Assembly (NCBI RefSeq): GCF_036017035.1
Contig: NZ_JAYXHS010000005.1
Location: forward strand, 1 to 64,000
Reading direction: 5' to 3'
From: Viridibacterium silvisoli
GTDB taxonomy: Bacteria; Pseudomonadota; Gammaproteobacteria; Burkholderiales; Rhodocyclaceae
DNA: 64,000 nucleotides
Shown here: positions 8,599 through 17,930 of the stretch, piece by piece
Layout: every line of letters begins with the position of its first letter
Numbering within the stretch: position 1 is the stretch's first letter
Translations under genes and position numbers: made by a program
Notes under the pieces: model-generated
The model's input: only the letters and a program-made list of their open reading frames with translations
Databases searched by the model: none
Told to the model about the DNA's origin: nothing

Positions 8599-10065
8599 AT
8601 GAGCACCGGCACCCTGCCCTACGCCTTCGCCCGCACCCATGGCGTGCTGCTGCTGTCTGCCGAAGACAGCAGCGCCACCGTCCTGGTGCGTGAGGACGTG
8701 CAACCGGAAGCGCTCGTCGAAGTGCGCCGCATGCTCGGCCTGCCTCTCAAACTCACCACGGCCGCGCGTGGCAGCTTCGACGCACGCCTGGCAGAGGCCT
8801 ACGGCGAAGCATCGCAAGATGCGGCCTCCGTGGTGGACGACCTGGGTCAGGACGTCGACGTCTCGCGCCTGATGGAAGACATCCCGGTCATCGAAGACCT
8901 GCTGGAGACGCAGGAAGACGCGCCCATCATCCGCATGATCAATGCCCTGCTGCAGCAGGCGATCCGCGAGCGAGCGTCCGACGTGCATATCGAACCCTTC
9001 GAGCGCTATTGCATGGTGCGCTATCGCCGCGACGGCACGCTGATCGAAGTGGCAAGACCGCATCGCGCGCTACATGCGGCGCTGGTTTCGCGCATCAAGG
9101 TGATGGCCGAGCTCGACATCGCCGAGAAGCGCATGCCGCAGGACGGCCGCATCGGCCTGCGCATCGCCGGCCGCGCCATCGACGTACGCGTATCGACGCT
9201 GCCCACGCAGCATGGCGAGCGCATCGTGCTGCGTCTGCTCGACAAGAGCGCCAACAACTTCGGACTCGACACGACCGGCATGGACGTCGGCACGCTGGCG
9301 TCCTTCCGTCGTCTGCTGGCCCAGCCACACGGCATCGTGCTCGTTACCGGGCCGACAGGCTCCGGTAAATCCACCACGCTGTACGGCGCGCTCCGCGAGA
9401 TCTCCAGCACCACGCGCAACATCGTCACCGTCGAAGACCCGATCGAATACGACTTGCCCGGCGTCGGCCAGATCCAGGTCAACCCGCGCATTGAGCTGAC
9501 CTTCGGCCGCGCGCTGCGCGCCATCCTGCGTCAGGACCCGGATGTCATCATGATCGGTGAAATCCGCGATCTCGAAACCGCGCAGATCGCCGTACAGGCC
9601 AGCCTGACCGGCCACCTCGTGCTGGCCACGCTGCACACCAACGATGCCACCTCAGCGGTCACGCGCCTGATCGATATGGGTATCGAGCCCTTCCTGCTCG
9701 CATCCAGTTTGCGCGGCGTACTCGCCCAGCGTCTGGTGCGCTGCCTGTGCACGAATTGCCGCACCCAGCGTACATCGACACCGACCGACTATGAGTTGCT
9801 CGGCGTTCAGCCCGACCAGATGCTCTACGCGCCCGTTGGTTGCCCGCAGTGCACGCAAACGGGCTATGCCGGTCGTACCGGCATTTACGAGCTGCTGGAG
9901 ATCAACCCCGAGCTGGGTGCCTTGATTCACGATAACCAGCCGGAAAACGTCATCCGCGATACGGGTCTGAGCTACGGTTTGCGTCTGTTGCGCACGGACG
10001 GCCAGCGACTACTCGCCGACGGCAAGACATCGCCCGAAGAGTTGCTGCGCGTCACGCGCGACTGA
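8599..10065 (+). CDS. gspE: Type II secretion ATPase GspE
   Basis: The cytoplasmic hexameric ATPase that powers pseudopilus growth, 488 residues. The N-terminal domain that docks onto GspL (1-110) precedes the catalytic core. Visible motifs are Walker A GPTGSGKST (about 250-258), the Asp box (VTVEDPIEYDLPG), Walker B DPDVIMIGEIRD (about 313-324), the His box (TGHLVLATLHTNDA), and the zinc-binding tetracysteine CLCTNC ... CPQC (about 385-418). The gene starts six bases after gspD. A second, separate GspE-type ATPase is encoded at 29126. Confidence 0.96.
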   Translation: MSTGTLPYAFARTHGVLLLSAEDSSATVLVREDVQPEALVEVRRMLGLPLKLTTAARGSFDARLAEAYGEASQDAASVVDDLGQDVDVSRLMEDIPVIEDLLETQEDAPIIRMINALLQQAIRERASDVHIEPFERYCMVRYRRDGTLIEVARPHRALHAALVSRIKVMAELDIAEKRMPQDGRIGLRIAGRAIDVRVSTLPTQHGERIVLRLLDKSANNFGLDTTGMDVGTLASFRRLLAQPHGIVLVTGPTGSGKSTTLYGALREISSTTRNIVTVEDPIEYDLPGVGQIQVNPRIELTFGRALRAILRQDPDVIMIGEIRDLETAQIAVQASLTGHLVLATLHTNDATSAVTRLIDMGIEPFLLASSLRGVLAQRLVRCLCTNCRTQRTSTPTDYELLGVQPDQMLYAPVGCPQCTQTGYAGRTGIYELLEINPELGALIHDNQPENVIRDTGLSYGLRLLRTDGQRLLADGKTSPEELLRVTRD

Positions 10066-10106
10066 CTCCCGTCTTCACCTTCAACACTCCCAGCCACTGA
10101 GCAACC

Positions 10107-11306
10107 ATGGCCGCATTTTCCTATCAGGCACTCGATCCGCAAGGCAGTGAAAGTAGCGGCACGCTTGAGGCGGACAACGCTCGGCATGCGCGTACCGTGC
10201 TGCGCGAACGCGGCCTGTATCCCACCAGCATCACACCGCTCGGTGAGAACCAGAAGGGGCAACAGCGTTTGCGGGTCAGCACGGCGGAGCTATGCCTGCT
10301 GACCCGCCAGCTCTCCGCGCTGCTGTCTGCCAAGCTCACGGTCGAACAGGCATTGCTGGCGGTCTCGGAGCAGACCGACAAACCGGCTGCACGTTCGCTA
10401 TTGGCGGCCGTGCGCAGCGAGGTCATGTCCGGCTACTCATTGCGCGCTGCGCTGGACCGCTTCGACGACGCCTTTCCGGTGATCTACCGGGCTTCGGTAT
10501 CGGCCGGTGAGAAGTCAGGACAACTCCCCTACGTGATGGAGATGCTGGCGACCTATCTCGAGCAGCAGGACGCGCTGCGTCGCAAGATGCTGCAGGCCCT
10601 GCTCTATCCCGCCATCGTGACCTGCGTCGCCATGATGGTCATCATCGGCCTCATGACTTACGTGGTGCCGCGCGTGGCCGAGGTCTTCGTGCAATCGCAT
10701 CAGACTTTGCCGTTGCTGACACGGCTGCTGATTGGCGCCAGCGATTTCCTGCGCAACTGGGGCCTGTGGTTGCTGCTGCTGATCGTCGCAGCGGTTTTCG
10801 CTTTCCGCCACGCCTTGCGTGACGACGCCGTCCGGCGCCGCTGGCATCGCTGGTTGCTCGGCCTGCCGATGCTCGGTCGCCATCTGCGTTCGCTCGACAC
10901 CGCGCGCTTTGCCAGCACCCTGGCGATTCTCGTCAGTGCCGGCGTGCCATTGCTGGCGGGGCTGGATGCGGGTCGTCAGGTGATGAAGTGCCTGCCCCTG
11001 AAAGACGCCGTTGCGCTGGCGGCAGATCGCGTGCGCGAGGGCTCTTCGCTTTCTGCCGCGATGCGCCAGGCGCGTACCTTTCCGCCCTTGCTGATCCACA
11101 TGCTGGCCAGCGGCGAAGCGACCGGCGACCTGTCCACCATGCTGGCGCGGTGTGCCAGCCTGCAGCAGGCCGAGGTGGAGAACCGCAGCCTGACACTCAC
11201 CACGCTGCTGGAGCCATTGTTGCTACTCGGCATGGGCGGCAGCGTGCTGCTGATCGTGCTGGCCGTGATGCAACCCATTATCGAACTCAACTCGCTCGTG
11301 AAGTAA
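10107..11306 (+). CDS. gspF: Type II secretion inner-membrane platform protein GspF
   Basis: GspF is the polytopic core of the inner-membrane assembly platform, contacting GspE and GspL. The 399 residues contain two T2SSF domains (about 70-195 and 270-392), each with the family pattern: LTRQLSALLSAKLTVEQALL in the first and FASTLAILVSAGVPLLAGLD in the second. Three membrane segments are seen, near residues 170-190, 214-232 and 370-392. The N-terminal AFSYQALDPQGSESSGTLEA motif is typical of the family. Confidence 0.96.
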   Translation: MAAFSYQALDPQGSESSGTLEADNARHARTVLRERGLYPTSITPLGENQKGQQRLRVSTAELCLLTRQLSALLSAKLTVEQALLAVSEQTDKPAARSLLAAVRSEVMSGYSLRAALDRFDDAFPVIYRASVSAGEKSGQLPYVMEMLATYLEQQDALRRKMLQALLYPAIVTCVAMMVIIGLMTYVVPRVAEVFVQSHQTLPLLTRLLIGASDFLRNWGLWLLLLIVAAVFAFRHALRDDAVRRRWHRWLLGLPMLGRHLRSLDTARFASTLAILVSAGVPLLAGLDAGRQVMKCLPLKDAVALAADRVREGSSLSAAMRQARTFPPLLIHMLASGEATGDLSTMLARCASLQQAEVENRSLTLTTLLEPLLLLGMGGSVLLIVLAVMQPIIELNSLVK

Positions 11307-11354
11307 CGGGCAGGCATGATTGAACATCATCACAAGAAATCACGGAGAGACTTG

Positions 11355-11807
11355 ATGCAACACAGCCGAAACCATCACAGCAAACGCAGCCTCGCACAAC
11401 GCGGCTTCACGCTCATCGAGATCATGATCGTCATCGTAATCATGGGCATTCTTGCCGCGTTGATCGTGCCGAAGATCATGGACAAGCCGGATGAGGCGCG
11501 CACCGCCGCAGCCCGGCAGGACATCCAGACCATCATGACGGCGTTGAAGCTCTACAAACTCGACAACCGCGCCTACCCCAGTAGCGACCAAGGGCTCAAC
11601 GCGCTGATCACGGCCCCCACCCTCGCGCCACTGCCGCCCAACTGGAAGAAAGGCGGCTACCTGGAACGCCTGCCGAAAGACCCTTGGGGCCAGGACTACC
11701 AGTACCTGCAGCCGGGCCTGCATGGCGATATCGATGTGTGGAGTCTCGGCGCAGATCACGAAGCAGGCGGTGAAGGCAGCAATGCGGACATCGGCTCCTG
11801 GGGCTGA
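11355..11807 (+). CDS. gspG: Major pseudopilin GspG
   Basis: The major pseudopilin, 150 residues. The prepilin cleavage site is RG^FTLIEIM at about residues 17-24 with Glu at mature position 5, followed by the hydrophobic helix IVIVIMGILAALIVPKIM. The C-terminal part carries the GspG calcium-site region with DPWGQDYQYLQPGLHGDIDVWSLGAD. I chose ATG 11355, preceded by CGGAGAG at 11342-11348, rather than the in-frame ATG at 11316, which would add 13 residues to an already long basic leader. No prepilin peptidase gene is in this window, so processing must rely on an enzyme encoded elsewhere. Confidence 0.95.
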   Translation: MQHSRNHHSKRSLAQRGFTLIEIMIVIVIMGILAALIVPKIMDKPDEARTAAARQDIQTIMTALKLYKLDNRAYPSSDQGLNALITAPTLAPLPPNWKKGGYLERLPKDPWGQDYQYLQPGLHGDIDVWSLGADHEAGGEGSNADIGSWG

Positions 11808-11873
11808 TCCTGCCCGACGCCCTGCAGCCTGCAAGACGACCATGACGCAACACAACTCGGCGCCGTAAGCACC

Positions 11874-12368
11874 ATGCGTTCGGCACGGCGTGGTTTCACG
11901 CTCATCGAAGTCATGGTGGTGTTGTTGATCATCAGCATCACGGTTGCCGTGGTGAGCGTCAATTTCGGCGTACTGGACCGGCGCAACACGGCTGACGAAG
12001 TCGAGCGCCTGCAACGCGTACTGCAGTTCGCGGCCGAGCGTGCCGCGGTGCGCGGCAATCCCATCCAGGTGGAATTCCTGCCCGGCAGCTATCGCTTCAG
12101 CCAGCTCGACGCGTCGGGCAAATGGCAGTTGATGTTCGAGCCACGCGAACTGATCGAACACGACTGGCAAGCGGGGCTCGCACCCGGTCAGCTCAGCGTT
12201 GCCGATCGCCCCGTTGAAGCGGCTGATGCCCGCATCGTCTTCACTTCCGAAGCGCCACGCTTCCGGCTGGAAGTCTTGACGCCGGACGGTATCCGCACGC
12301 TGACCGGCAACTCCGCCGGGGAAGTGCTGACCGACACCGCGATCACAACGGTCGGGGTGCGCTCATGA
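11874..12368 (+). CDS. gspH: Minor pseudopilin GspH
   Basis: A 164-residue minor pseudopilin of the T2SS tip/shaft. It has a short basic leader, the cleavage motif RRG^FTLIEVMV (residues 5-14) with Glu5, and the hydrophobic helix VVLLIISITVAVVSVNFGVL. The globular part contains LQRVLQFAAERAAVRGNPIQVEF, typical of the GspH/FimT family. Its stop overlaps the start of gspI by four bases (ATGA). Confidence 0.93.
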   Translation: MRSARRGFTLIEVMVVLLIISITVAVVSVNFGVLDRRNTADEVERLQRVLQFAAERAAVRGNPIQVEFLPGSYRFSQLDASGKWQLMFEPRELIEHDWQAGLAPGQLSVADRPVEAADARIVFTSEAPRFRLEVLTPDGIRTLTGNSAGEVLTDTAITTVGVRS

Positions 12369-12727
12369 AGCGCCAGCAGAATGCCTTCACCCTGCTTGAA
12401 GTGCTGATCGCACTGGCGATGCTGGCCATCGTGCTGACCGCGGCATTTCGCGGCATCAATCTCGTCGCCTCGCAGGCTGCTGAACTGGGCGAGCGTCACA
12501 TGGCGCAATGGGTCGCGCAGAACCGCCTTGCCGAGCTACGCATGACGGAGCAATTCCCGGACACGGGCCCGAACAGCGGCAAGGTCGAGCAAGGCGGCCT
12601 CGCCTTTACCTGGCAGACCGATACACGCCCCACGGACAATCCGTTGTTCCGCCGCGTCAACATCAAAGTGCTGAATGCAGATGGCGTGCAACTGGCCAGC
12701 CTCATCGGCTTCGTATCCAGGCCATGA
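12365..12727 (+). CDS. gspI: Minor pseudopilin GspI
   Basis: A 120-residue minor pseudopilin that forms the tip complex with GspJ and GspK. The prepilin motif is NA^FTLLEVLIALAMLAIV at residues 6-23; position -1 is Ala rather than the usual Gly. The globular segment AQWVAQNRLAELRM and GLAFTWQTDTRPTDNPLFRRVNI fit GspI. It overlaps gspH upstream and gspJ downstream by four bases each, so translation is probably coupled. Confidence 0.93.
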   Translation: MKRQQNAFTLLEVLIALAMLAIVLTAAFRGINLVASQAAELGERHMAQWVAQNRLAELRMTEQFPDTGPNSGKVEQGGLAFTWQTDTRPTDNPLFRRVNIKVLNADGVQLASLIGFVSRP

Positions 12728-13410
12728 TGCGCACCAAACGCCTCGCCTGCGGTCTGACCTTGATCGAGCTGCTGGTCGCGCTAATCATCCTCGCCGTCAT
12801 CGGCCTGATGTCATGGCGCGGCATCGACGGCGCCCTGCGCAGTCGTGACCACATCGTCGGTATCGAGCAACGCTGGCAAAAGCTGTCGCGTGGTTTCTCG
12901 CTGATCGAACACAATCTGCTGCAGACAGCAGAGCGCGGCTCATCACTGCCGGCGGCCTTGCCTGACTTCACCCTGCAAAAGTTACCGAACGGCAACCAGC
13001 GTCTGATTTTCTGGCGCATGGATCCGGTACAGGGCTCGCGCCTCAGCGGTTTCCGCGTGGACGGCGACAAGCTGATGCTGCTTCGCTGGATGCACAACGT
13101 GCCGCTCAGCATGGCATCGACCAGTTCATCGAGTGCGTCGTCCGCAACCTCATCCGCCGGGTCGTCAAGCATGAGTCTCGACATATCCGGCAGCATACAG
13201 CCGGCAGCGGGCACCGACATCGATGCCGAAAGCATTCTTGATGGCGTGCACAATGTGCGCTGGACGGTACACATGCTGACATCGGACAAGAGATCAATCT
13301 GGCTGGACTCCTGGCCTCCCGCTCCCAACTCCGGGCTGCCACGCGGCATTCGCCTTGACATGGATATCGACAATGTCGGTCACGTACAGCGCCTGTTCGC
13401 CCTTCGCTAG
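12724..13410 (+). CDS. gspJ: Minor pseudopilin GspJ
   Basis: A 228-residue minor pseudopilin. ATG 12724 (followed directly by another ATG) overlaps the gspI stop; the open frame extends further upstream, but only within gspI. The prepilin cleavage motif is CG^LTLIELLVALIILAVIG (residues 10-27) with Glu5. The core includes SWRGIDGALRSRDHI and QRLIFWRMDPVQGSRLSGFRVDGDKL in separate stretches. A serine-rich insertion (about residues 128-155) is unusual and probably a surface loop. Confidence 0.92.
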   Translation: MMRTKRLACGLTLIELLVALIILAVIGLMSWRGIDGALRSRDHIVGIEQRWQKLSRGFSLIEHNLLQTAERGSSLPAALPDFTLQKLPNGNQRLIFWRMDPVQGSRLSGFRVDGDKLMLLRWMHNVPLSMASTSSSSASSATSSAGSSSMSLDISGSIQPAAGTDIDAESILDGVHNVRWTVHMLTSDKRSIWLDSWPPAPNSGLPRGIRLDMDIDNVGHVQRLFALR

Positions 13411-14380
13411 GCGCGGCCTCGCGCGTCGACGGCCACGCCAGCGCGGCGCAGCCATCCTCATGGCCATCCTGACCGTGGCGCTCGTTGCAGCTGTGGCCAG
13501 CGCCATCGTCGCCGAGCACGGTGCGGCGATCGAGCAGCTCGAGGGGCGCAGCGATCAGGCGCAGGCGCGCTGGCTGGCACGCGGCGCGGTCGACTGGGCA
13601 CGCAATGTCCTGCAGTTCACCAAGGTGCGCGGCCAGCGCGAACTGCAGACCGGCAACATCGACACACTGACGGGCAAGTGGGGCGAATGGGCCATCCGCG
13701 TGCCGCCCACGCCAGTCGACGAAGGCGAGCTAAGCGGCGAGATCGAGGAAATGTCGAGCCGCTTCAACGTCAACAAGCTCGTCAATCTCGGCGTGGTGGA
13801 TGTCGCCCAGCAGGCGATCTTCCTGCGTCTGCTGGTCAACATCGGTCTATCGGAAAGTGTGGCCGATGCAATGAGCGACGCCGTCATCGACTGGATGGAT
13901 GCCGACGACCGACCACGCCCCAAGGGCGCGGAATCGGCCTGGTACGCGGAGCAACGGCAAGTCATCCTGCCACCACAGGCCGCCCTGCTTTCGATCAACG
14001 AACTGCTGGCCGTTCGTGGCATGACGCCAGCACTGCTGGAACGTTTGCGGCCGCACATCACGGCGCTCCCGAGCGATGCCGATCGCATCAACGTAAATAT
14101 CGCCACGGCGGAGGTGCTCGCCGCTTATATCGCGAATCTTTCTCTCGTCCAGGCACGCAAAATCGTCCTGGATCGACAGCAACGGTTTTTCACGACTGTC
14201 GCCGACTTTACCGCGCGGCTGCCGGCGGGCAACAGCTACAATGCGACCCAGCTTGACGTACAGAGCCGCTATTTCCAGGCGACCGGACGTGCAACCTGGG
14301 GCGTAGCGTCGACACACATGCAGGTGCTGTTGCGGCGCGATCAGGGCCGGCCCGAAATCATTCGCGAGACCATCCTGTGA
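13373..14380 (+). CDS. gspK: Minor pseudopilin GspK
   Basis: GspK caps the pseudopilus tip; at 335 residues it is much larger than the other pseudopilins, as usual. The N-terminus RQRG^AAILMAILTVALVAAV lacks the Glu5 of other pseudopilins, a known GspK feature. The large globular part has MSSRFNVNKLVNLGVVD, VIDWMDADDRPRPKGAES and a helix-hairpin-helix-like INVNIATAEVLAAYI. ATG 13373 overlaps gspJ by 38 bases; the TTG at 13355 is an unlikely alternative start. Confidence 0.93.
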   Translation: MSVTYSACSPFARRGLARRRPRQRGAAILMAILTVALVAAVASAIVAEHGAAIEQLEGRSDQAQARWLARGAVDWARNVLQFTKVRGQRELQTGNIDTLTGKWGEWAIRVPPTPVDEGELSGEIEEMSSRFNVNKLVNLGVVDVAQQAIFLRLLVNIGLSESVADAMSDAVIDWMDADDRPRPKGAESAWYAEQRQVILPPQAALLSINELLAVRGMTPALLERLRPHITALPSDADRINVNIATAEVLAAYIANLSLVQARKIVLDRQQRFFTTVADFTARLPAGNSYNATQLDVQSRYFQATGRATWGVASTHMQVLLRRDQGRPEIIRETIL

Positions 14381-14435
14381 GTACGCCTGCCACCCGCGCT
14401 GCAATCCAGCTCAAGCCAGAACTACAAGACTGCCC

Positions 14436-15620
14436 ATGACCACGCTGCGCATCCTCATCTCCGACGCCTGGCCCGACCAGGCCGAAGCCCACTGGGTGGT
14501 CCTGGACCAGAACAAGGTCGTCTCGTCAGGTCACTCCACGCCCGCGAACTGGCCGCGCGCGACGCGCACCGAAGCCATCCTCACGGGCGCACAGGTCGGC
14601 TGGGCGCAAGCACGTCTGCCGCAAGCCAAGGCACGCGAACAGTTGCGCGCCTTGCCGTTTGCCATGGAAGAACAATTGCTGCGCGAGCCCGACAGCCAGC
14701 ATTTCACGCCAACCTGGCGTGACGGCGAGAACTGGTCGGTTCTGGTCATCGCACGCGAGCGACTCAAACGACTGACCGCACAATTCGCCGCGCTGGGCCG
14801 CCCGCTGGATGCAGCATGGTCGGCCATCGCCTGCTTGCCGCTGACACCCAACGGCTGGACGCTGGCCGTCGATCACACACACTGCCTGCTGCGTCTGTCA
14901 GCCGCTCGTGCAGTGATCGATGACATGCCACCACCCGATGCCGGCGCCGACGCGCTGCCCGCCATCGTCTCGATGCTGCTCAGCCAGGCCCAGGCACAGG
15001 GCAGCCTGCCTGCCCGCATCGTGACCATGGGTGCTGGCAGCCAGGTCACCAAGGCGCTTGCCGCACATCAACTTGAAGTGGTGCCGGAAGCCACCTGGCT
15101 GTGGCATGAGGTGCCGGACGATGCTGCCAACCTGCTGCACGACGAGTTCCGCGCCGCGCATGCGCGCGGCCAGCTACTGAACGCATTGCGCCCGGCACTT
15201 ATCCTTCTCGCCATGGTGCTCATCGGACATCTCGTACTTGGCATCGGCAGCGCCTTGCTGCGCCAGCAGGACCTGAAGGAAATCAAGTCGCGCATGACGC
15301 AGCTGGCGCGCACACAACTGCCGGGCCGGGCCTTGCAGGACCCATCGCTGCAACTGCACCGTGAGCTGCAATCGCAGCGCCAGCAACGCGCCCAGCTGGC
15401 CGACGATGATGCGCTGGCCATGCTCAGCGACCTCGCCGTCGCCCTCGGCAGCGACGCGATGGCTGCACTGCAAGCCGTGCACTACGACGGCGGCACGCTG
15501 GTGGTGACGCTCGCCAAGCCGATAGACATCCCTGCCTTGCAAAGTCGCCTGGAGGCCCGCGGCGTAAAGAGCGCCGTGCGCAATGCCAATGTGCTGGCCC
15601 TGCAAAGGAGCGCATCATGA
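14436..15620 (+). CDS. gspL: Type II secretion protein GspL
   Basis: GspL anchors GspE to the inner membrane and pairs with GspM; 394 residues. The cytoplasmic actin-like part occupies about residues 1-245, with ILTGAQVGWAQARLPQAKAREQLRALPFAMEEQL near 48-85. One membrane helix is near 252-275 (ALILLAMVLIGHLVLGIGSA). The periplasmic part is a coiled coil followed by a ferredoxin-like domain ending in PIDIPALQSRLEARGVKSAV. It overlaps gspM by four bases. Confidence 0.92.
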   Translation: MTTLRILISDAWPDQAEAHWVVLDQNKVVSSGHSTPANWPRATRTEAILTGAQVGWAQARLPQAKAREQLRALPFAMEEQLLREPDSQHFTPTWRDGENWSVLVIARERLKRLTAQFAALGRPLDAAWSAIACLPLTPNGWTLAVDHTHCLLRLSAARAVIDDMPPPDAGADALPAIVSMLLSQAQAQGSLPARIVTMGAGSQVTKALAAHQLEVVPEATWLWHEVPDDAANLLHDEFRAAHARGQLLNALRPALILLAMVLIGHLVLGIGSALLRQQDLKEIKSRMTQLARTQLPGRALQDPSLQLHRELQSQRQQRAQLADDDALAMLSDLAVALGSDAMAALQAVHYDGGTLVVTLAKPIDIPALQSRLEARGVKSAVRNANVLALQRSAS

Positions 15621-16111
15621 ACCGCAACGCTCTGACCCAGGCGCGCGAACAGATCCGTGAGGCACTGTCACGACTGAACGCCCGCGAACGCAACATGCTC
15701 GTCATGGGTAGCGCGCTCATCGGCCTCACGCTGCTCTGGCTGTTGTTCGGCTGGCAAGCCAAAGCGCATCGCGAGCTGGACGTCGCCGTGCCACGTGCCG
15801 CCGCCCAACTCGCACGCATGCAAGTGGAATCCGCCGAGTTGGCGCGTCTGCGCAGCCTGCCGACGCCGCCCGCAGCCAACCTCGCGCAGCTCGTCAGCGT
15901 ATTGACCGACACGGCAGCCGGACGCGGGCTGGCGCTGACGGTGCGCAACGATGGCAACCAGCTGGTTGTCAGCGGAAAGGGCCTCAACTTCGATAACTGG
16001 ACGCAATGGCTGGCCGAGACCCAGCGCAGCAATTCGGTGCGCCTGACTTATCTCGACGTTGCCCAAGCGCCGGGTGGCCCGCAGATCGAAGCGCGGCTAT
16101 CCCCCCTGTGA
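15617..16111 (+). CDS. gspM: Type II secretion protein GspM
   Basis: A 164-residue bitopic inner-membrane protein that partners GspL. A short cytoplasmic stretch (LSRLNARERNMLVMGSALI) leads into one membrane helix (about residues 30-50, ALIGLTLLWLLFGW). The periplasmic part is a coiled coil (residues 55-85) and a small ferredoxin-like domain with LALTVRNDGNQLVVSGKGL and FDNWTQWLAETQR. Start overlaps gspL (ATGA). Confidence 0.92.
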   Translation: MNRNALTQAREQIREALSRLNARERNMLVMGSALIGLTLLWLLFGWQAKAHRELDVAVPRAAAQLARMQVESAELARLRSLPTPPAANLAQLVSVLTDTAAGRGLALTVRNDGNQLVVSGKGLNFDNWTQWLAETQRSNSVRLTYLDVAQAPGGPQIEARLSPL

Positions 16112-16165
16112 TGCATTGGCCCAACGCTGCCGTGCGCTGGCGTCTGTCAGCCTGAGATCGTCGTC

Positions 16166-16942
16166 ATGTGGCGCAAGCTCCTCCTGTTCATCGCCCTGCT
16201 CATCTCGTTCCTGTTGATCCGCGCCCCGGCAACGGTGTGGGACGCCGGGCTGCAACATCTCACCAAGGGACAACTGGCGCTACTCGATGTCACGGGCAGC
16301 GTCTGGCATGGCCAGGCACGCCTCTCCGTGCGTGATACCGCGAACGGCCAGCGCATTCCCGTCACCCCCGTGAGCTGGCAATGGCGGCCGCTGGACTTTC
16401 TACGCGGACGTGTCGGCTGGGCCTTCTCCGTAGCTGGCCTACCGCCTTTCACACTGGCCGCTTCTCCGCTGGGAATCTCAGCCAACAGCGTTGCCTTGCA
16501 ACTACCCGTGCGTACCGTACTGGAGCAGATCCCGAACACCGTCGCCCGCGCTGGTTGGCACGGCGACTTCAGTCTCAACGCCAATCAATGGCACTGCAAT
16601 TGGCGCGGCCTGTGCGATGGCCATGCGGAACTGTTCTGGCGCGGTGCCGCCTCGGACCTGTTCCCCAATCGCAGCTTCGGCAACTACCGCCTGGCGATCG
16701 ATGGTGAAGCTGGCAACACCCACCTGAAGCTCGACACCCTGTCTGGTGAAGTACGTCTCAACGCCAGCGGGCAGATCTCGGCCCAAGGCGCCGCACAGAT
16801 CCAGGGCTCGGTCGAAGGCGACCCCGCCTTCGTCGGCCGTCTGCCCGATGTAGCAGGTCGCTGGGTGCAGCGCACGAGTGATCCGGGGCGGATATCGTTC
16901 AGCTTCAACGGCTTTGCCACGGCGAATCCAGCGAAACGATAA
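16166..16942 (+). CDS. gspN: Type II secretion protein GspN
   Basis: A 258-residue GspN family protein, an accessory T2SS component present in a subset of systems. It has an N-terminal membrane anchor or signal (LLLFIALLISFLLIRAPATV, residues 5-24), then WDAGLQHLTKGQLALLDVTGSVWHG, a pattern shared with GspN. The rest is periplasmic beta-rich sequence with SVALQLPVRTVLEQIP and GEVRLNASGQISAQGAAQI. It is the last gene of the run; gspO is absent. Confidence 0.87.
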   Translation: MWRKLLLFIALLISFLLIRAPATVWDAGLQHLTKGQLALLDVTGSVWHGQARLSVRDTANGQRIPVTPVSWQWRPLDFLRGRVGWAFSVAGLPPFTLAASPLGISANSVALQLPVRTVLEQIPNTVARAGWHGDFSLNANQWHCNWRGLCDGHAELFWRGAASDLFPNRSFGNYRLAIDGEAGNTHLKLDTLSGEVRLNASGQISAQGAAQIQGSVEGDPAFVGRLPDVAGRWVQRTSDPGRISFSFNGFATANPAKR

Positions 16943-17313
16943 GACGCTGGCCGGCCGCATTTCATTGCCTCCATCGCACACCCGGGCGTAGCTCCGTGTC
17001 AGTACGGCGAGGGGAGAAATCCCGCTCGCGCCATGCTCCCGTCTTCCAGAAAACAGGGCGACGCCCCAGGCACCTGCGTGCTGAAAATTCAGCCGAGAGC
17101 CAGGTTTTTTTGCTCTGTAAGTGCCCCCGTATTCGCCTGTCGGACAAATTTACGAGGGCGGTTAGCCATGCGGCAATAGCGGGAAAACTCCCTTTAAATT
17201 CAAAACCTTGAAAATCACGCACAGAGCTTGCTTATTGGTACTGAGAGCTCTGATTCAGGGAGACAAGAGCCTTCATCACGACCAATATGCACGTCAAAAG
17301 GAGCCACCCAGCC
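16943..17313. other. Intergenic gap gspN to PEP-CTERM gene
   Basis: A 371-base gap. I see no ORF with a credible start and ribosome-binding site, no tRNA-like fold and no intrinsic terminator. The second half is more AT-rich than the flanking genes and probably contains the promoter of the PEP-CTERM gene. I looked for a sigma-54 GG-N10-GC pattern, known upstream of some PEP-CTERM genes, and did not find one. Confidence 0.6.
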
Positions 17314-17904
17314 ATGCGCAAACTACTTGCAGCTCTCGCCTTCTCTGCACCTTTGCTCGCCAGCGCAACGGTCATCGATTTTGAGGCCATCGCAGACGGT
17401 GGCTCGGTCTCCAATCAATATGCAGGGGTTACTTTTTCATCGCCCGGCTCTTCTGTTGAAGTCGGGGCGTACGGGCAATCATCCTGGGGAACCGGAGCCC
17501 CAAAAATCGCCTGCCCACGTAACCTGAATAGCTATTGCGGCGGCACCATGGTTGTCGACTTCGCCAGCGCGGTGAACAGCCTCAGTTTCTATTTCACCGG
17601 CGACAATCGTGTGGGAGTCGACGGTAGTGTCGCAGTCTGGTTTGGCGCCAGCTTGCTGGGGTCGGTGGATTTGATCGGAGACGGCAATGGCCTGACAGCT
17701 CACCTGATCGATCTTGCCAGCTTCGGAGACGTGACCAAACTGGAGATTTCCATATCTCAGCAAGAATTCAGCGTCGCAGGTCTGGGCTATGACGATTTCA
17801 GCTTCAACCTCGCCAACGACGTACCTGAGCCAGGTACGCTCGCACTGGCCTGCCTGGGCTTGCTCGGTCTCGGTTACACAACGAGACGCCGCGTAGCTGT
17901 GTGA
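17314..17904 (+). CDS. PEP-CTERM sorting domain protein
   Basis: A secreted 196-residue protein. A signal peptide (residues 1-18, KLLAALAFSAPLLASA) precedes a beta-rich body resembling PEP-CTERM proteins with carbohydrate-binding-like folds (VIDFEAIADGGSVSNQYAGVTFSSPG). The C-terminus is a complete sorting signal: VPEPGTLAL from residue 170, a hydrophobic helix ACLGLLGLGY, and a basic TTRRR tail. Exosortase (EpsH/XrtA) recognises this signal in exopolysaccharide-producing Gram-negatives; no exosortase is in this window. The start is ATG 17314, ten bases after AAGGAG at 17298-17303; an upstream in-frame ATG at 17287 has no such site. The substrate or role cannot be read from sequence. Confidence 0.85.
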   Translation: MRKLLAALAFSAPLLASATVIDFEAIADGGSVSNQYAGVTFSSPGSSVEVGAYGQSSWGTGAPKIACPRNLNSYCGGTMVVDFASAVNSLSFYFTGDNRVGVDGSVAVWFGASLLGSVDLIGDGNGLTAHLIDLASFGDVTKLEISISQQEFSVAGLGYDDFSFNLANDVPEPGTLALACLGLLGLGYTTRRRVAV

Positions 17905-17930
17905 GTTGAAAAACCCACGGATGCTTCCAT

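Noticed and set aside
16943..17313. Sigma-54 promoter before the PEP-CTERM gene
   Set aside because: No GG-N10-GC pattern in correct spacing was found in the gap.
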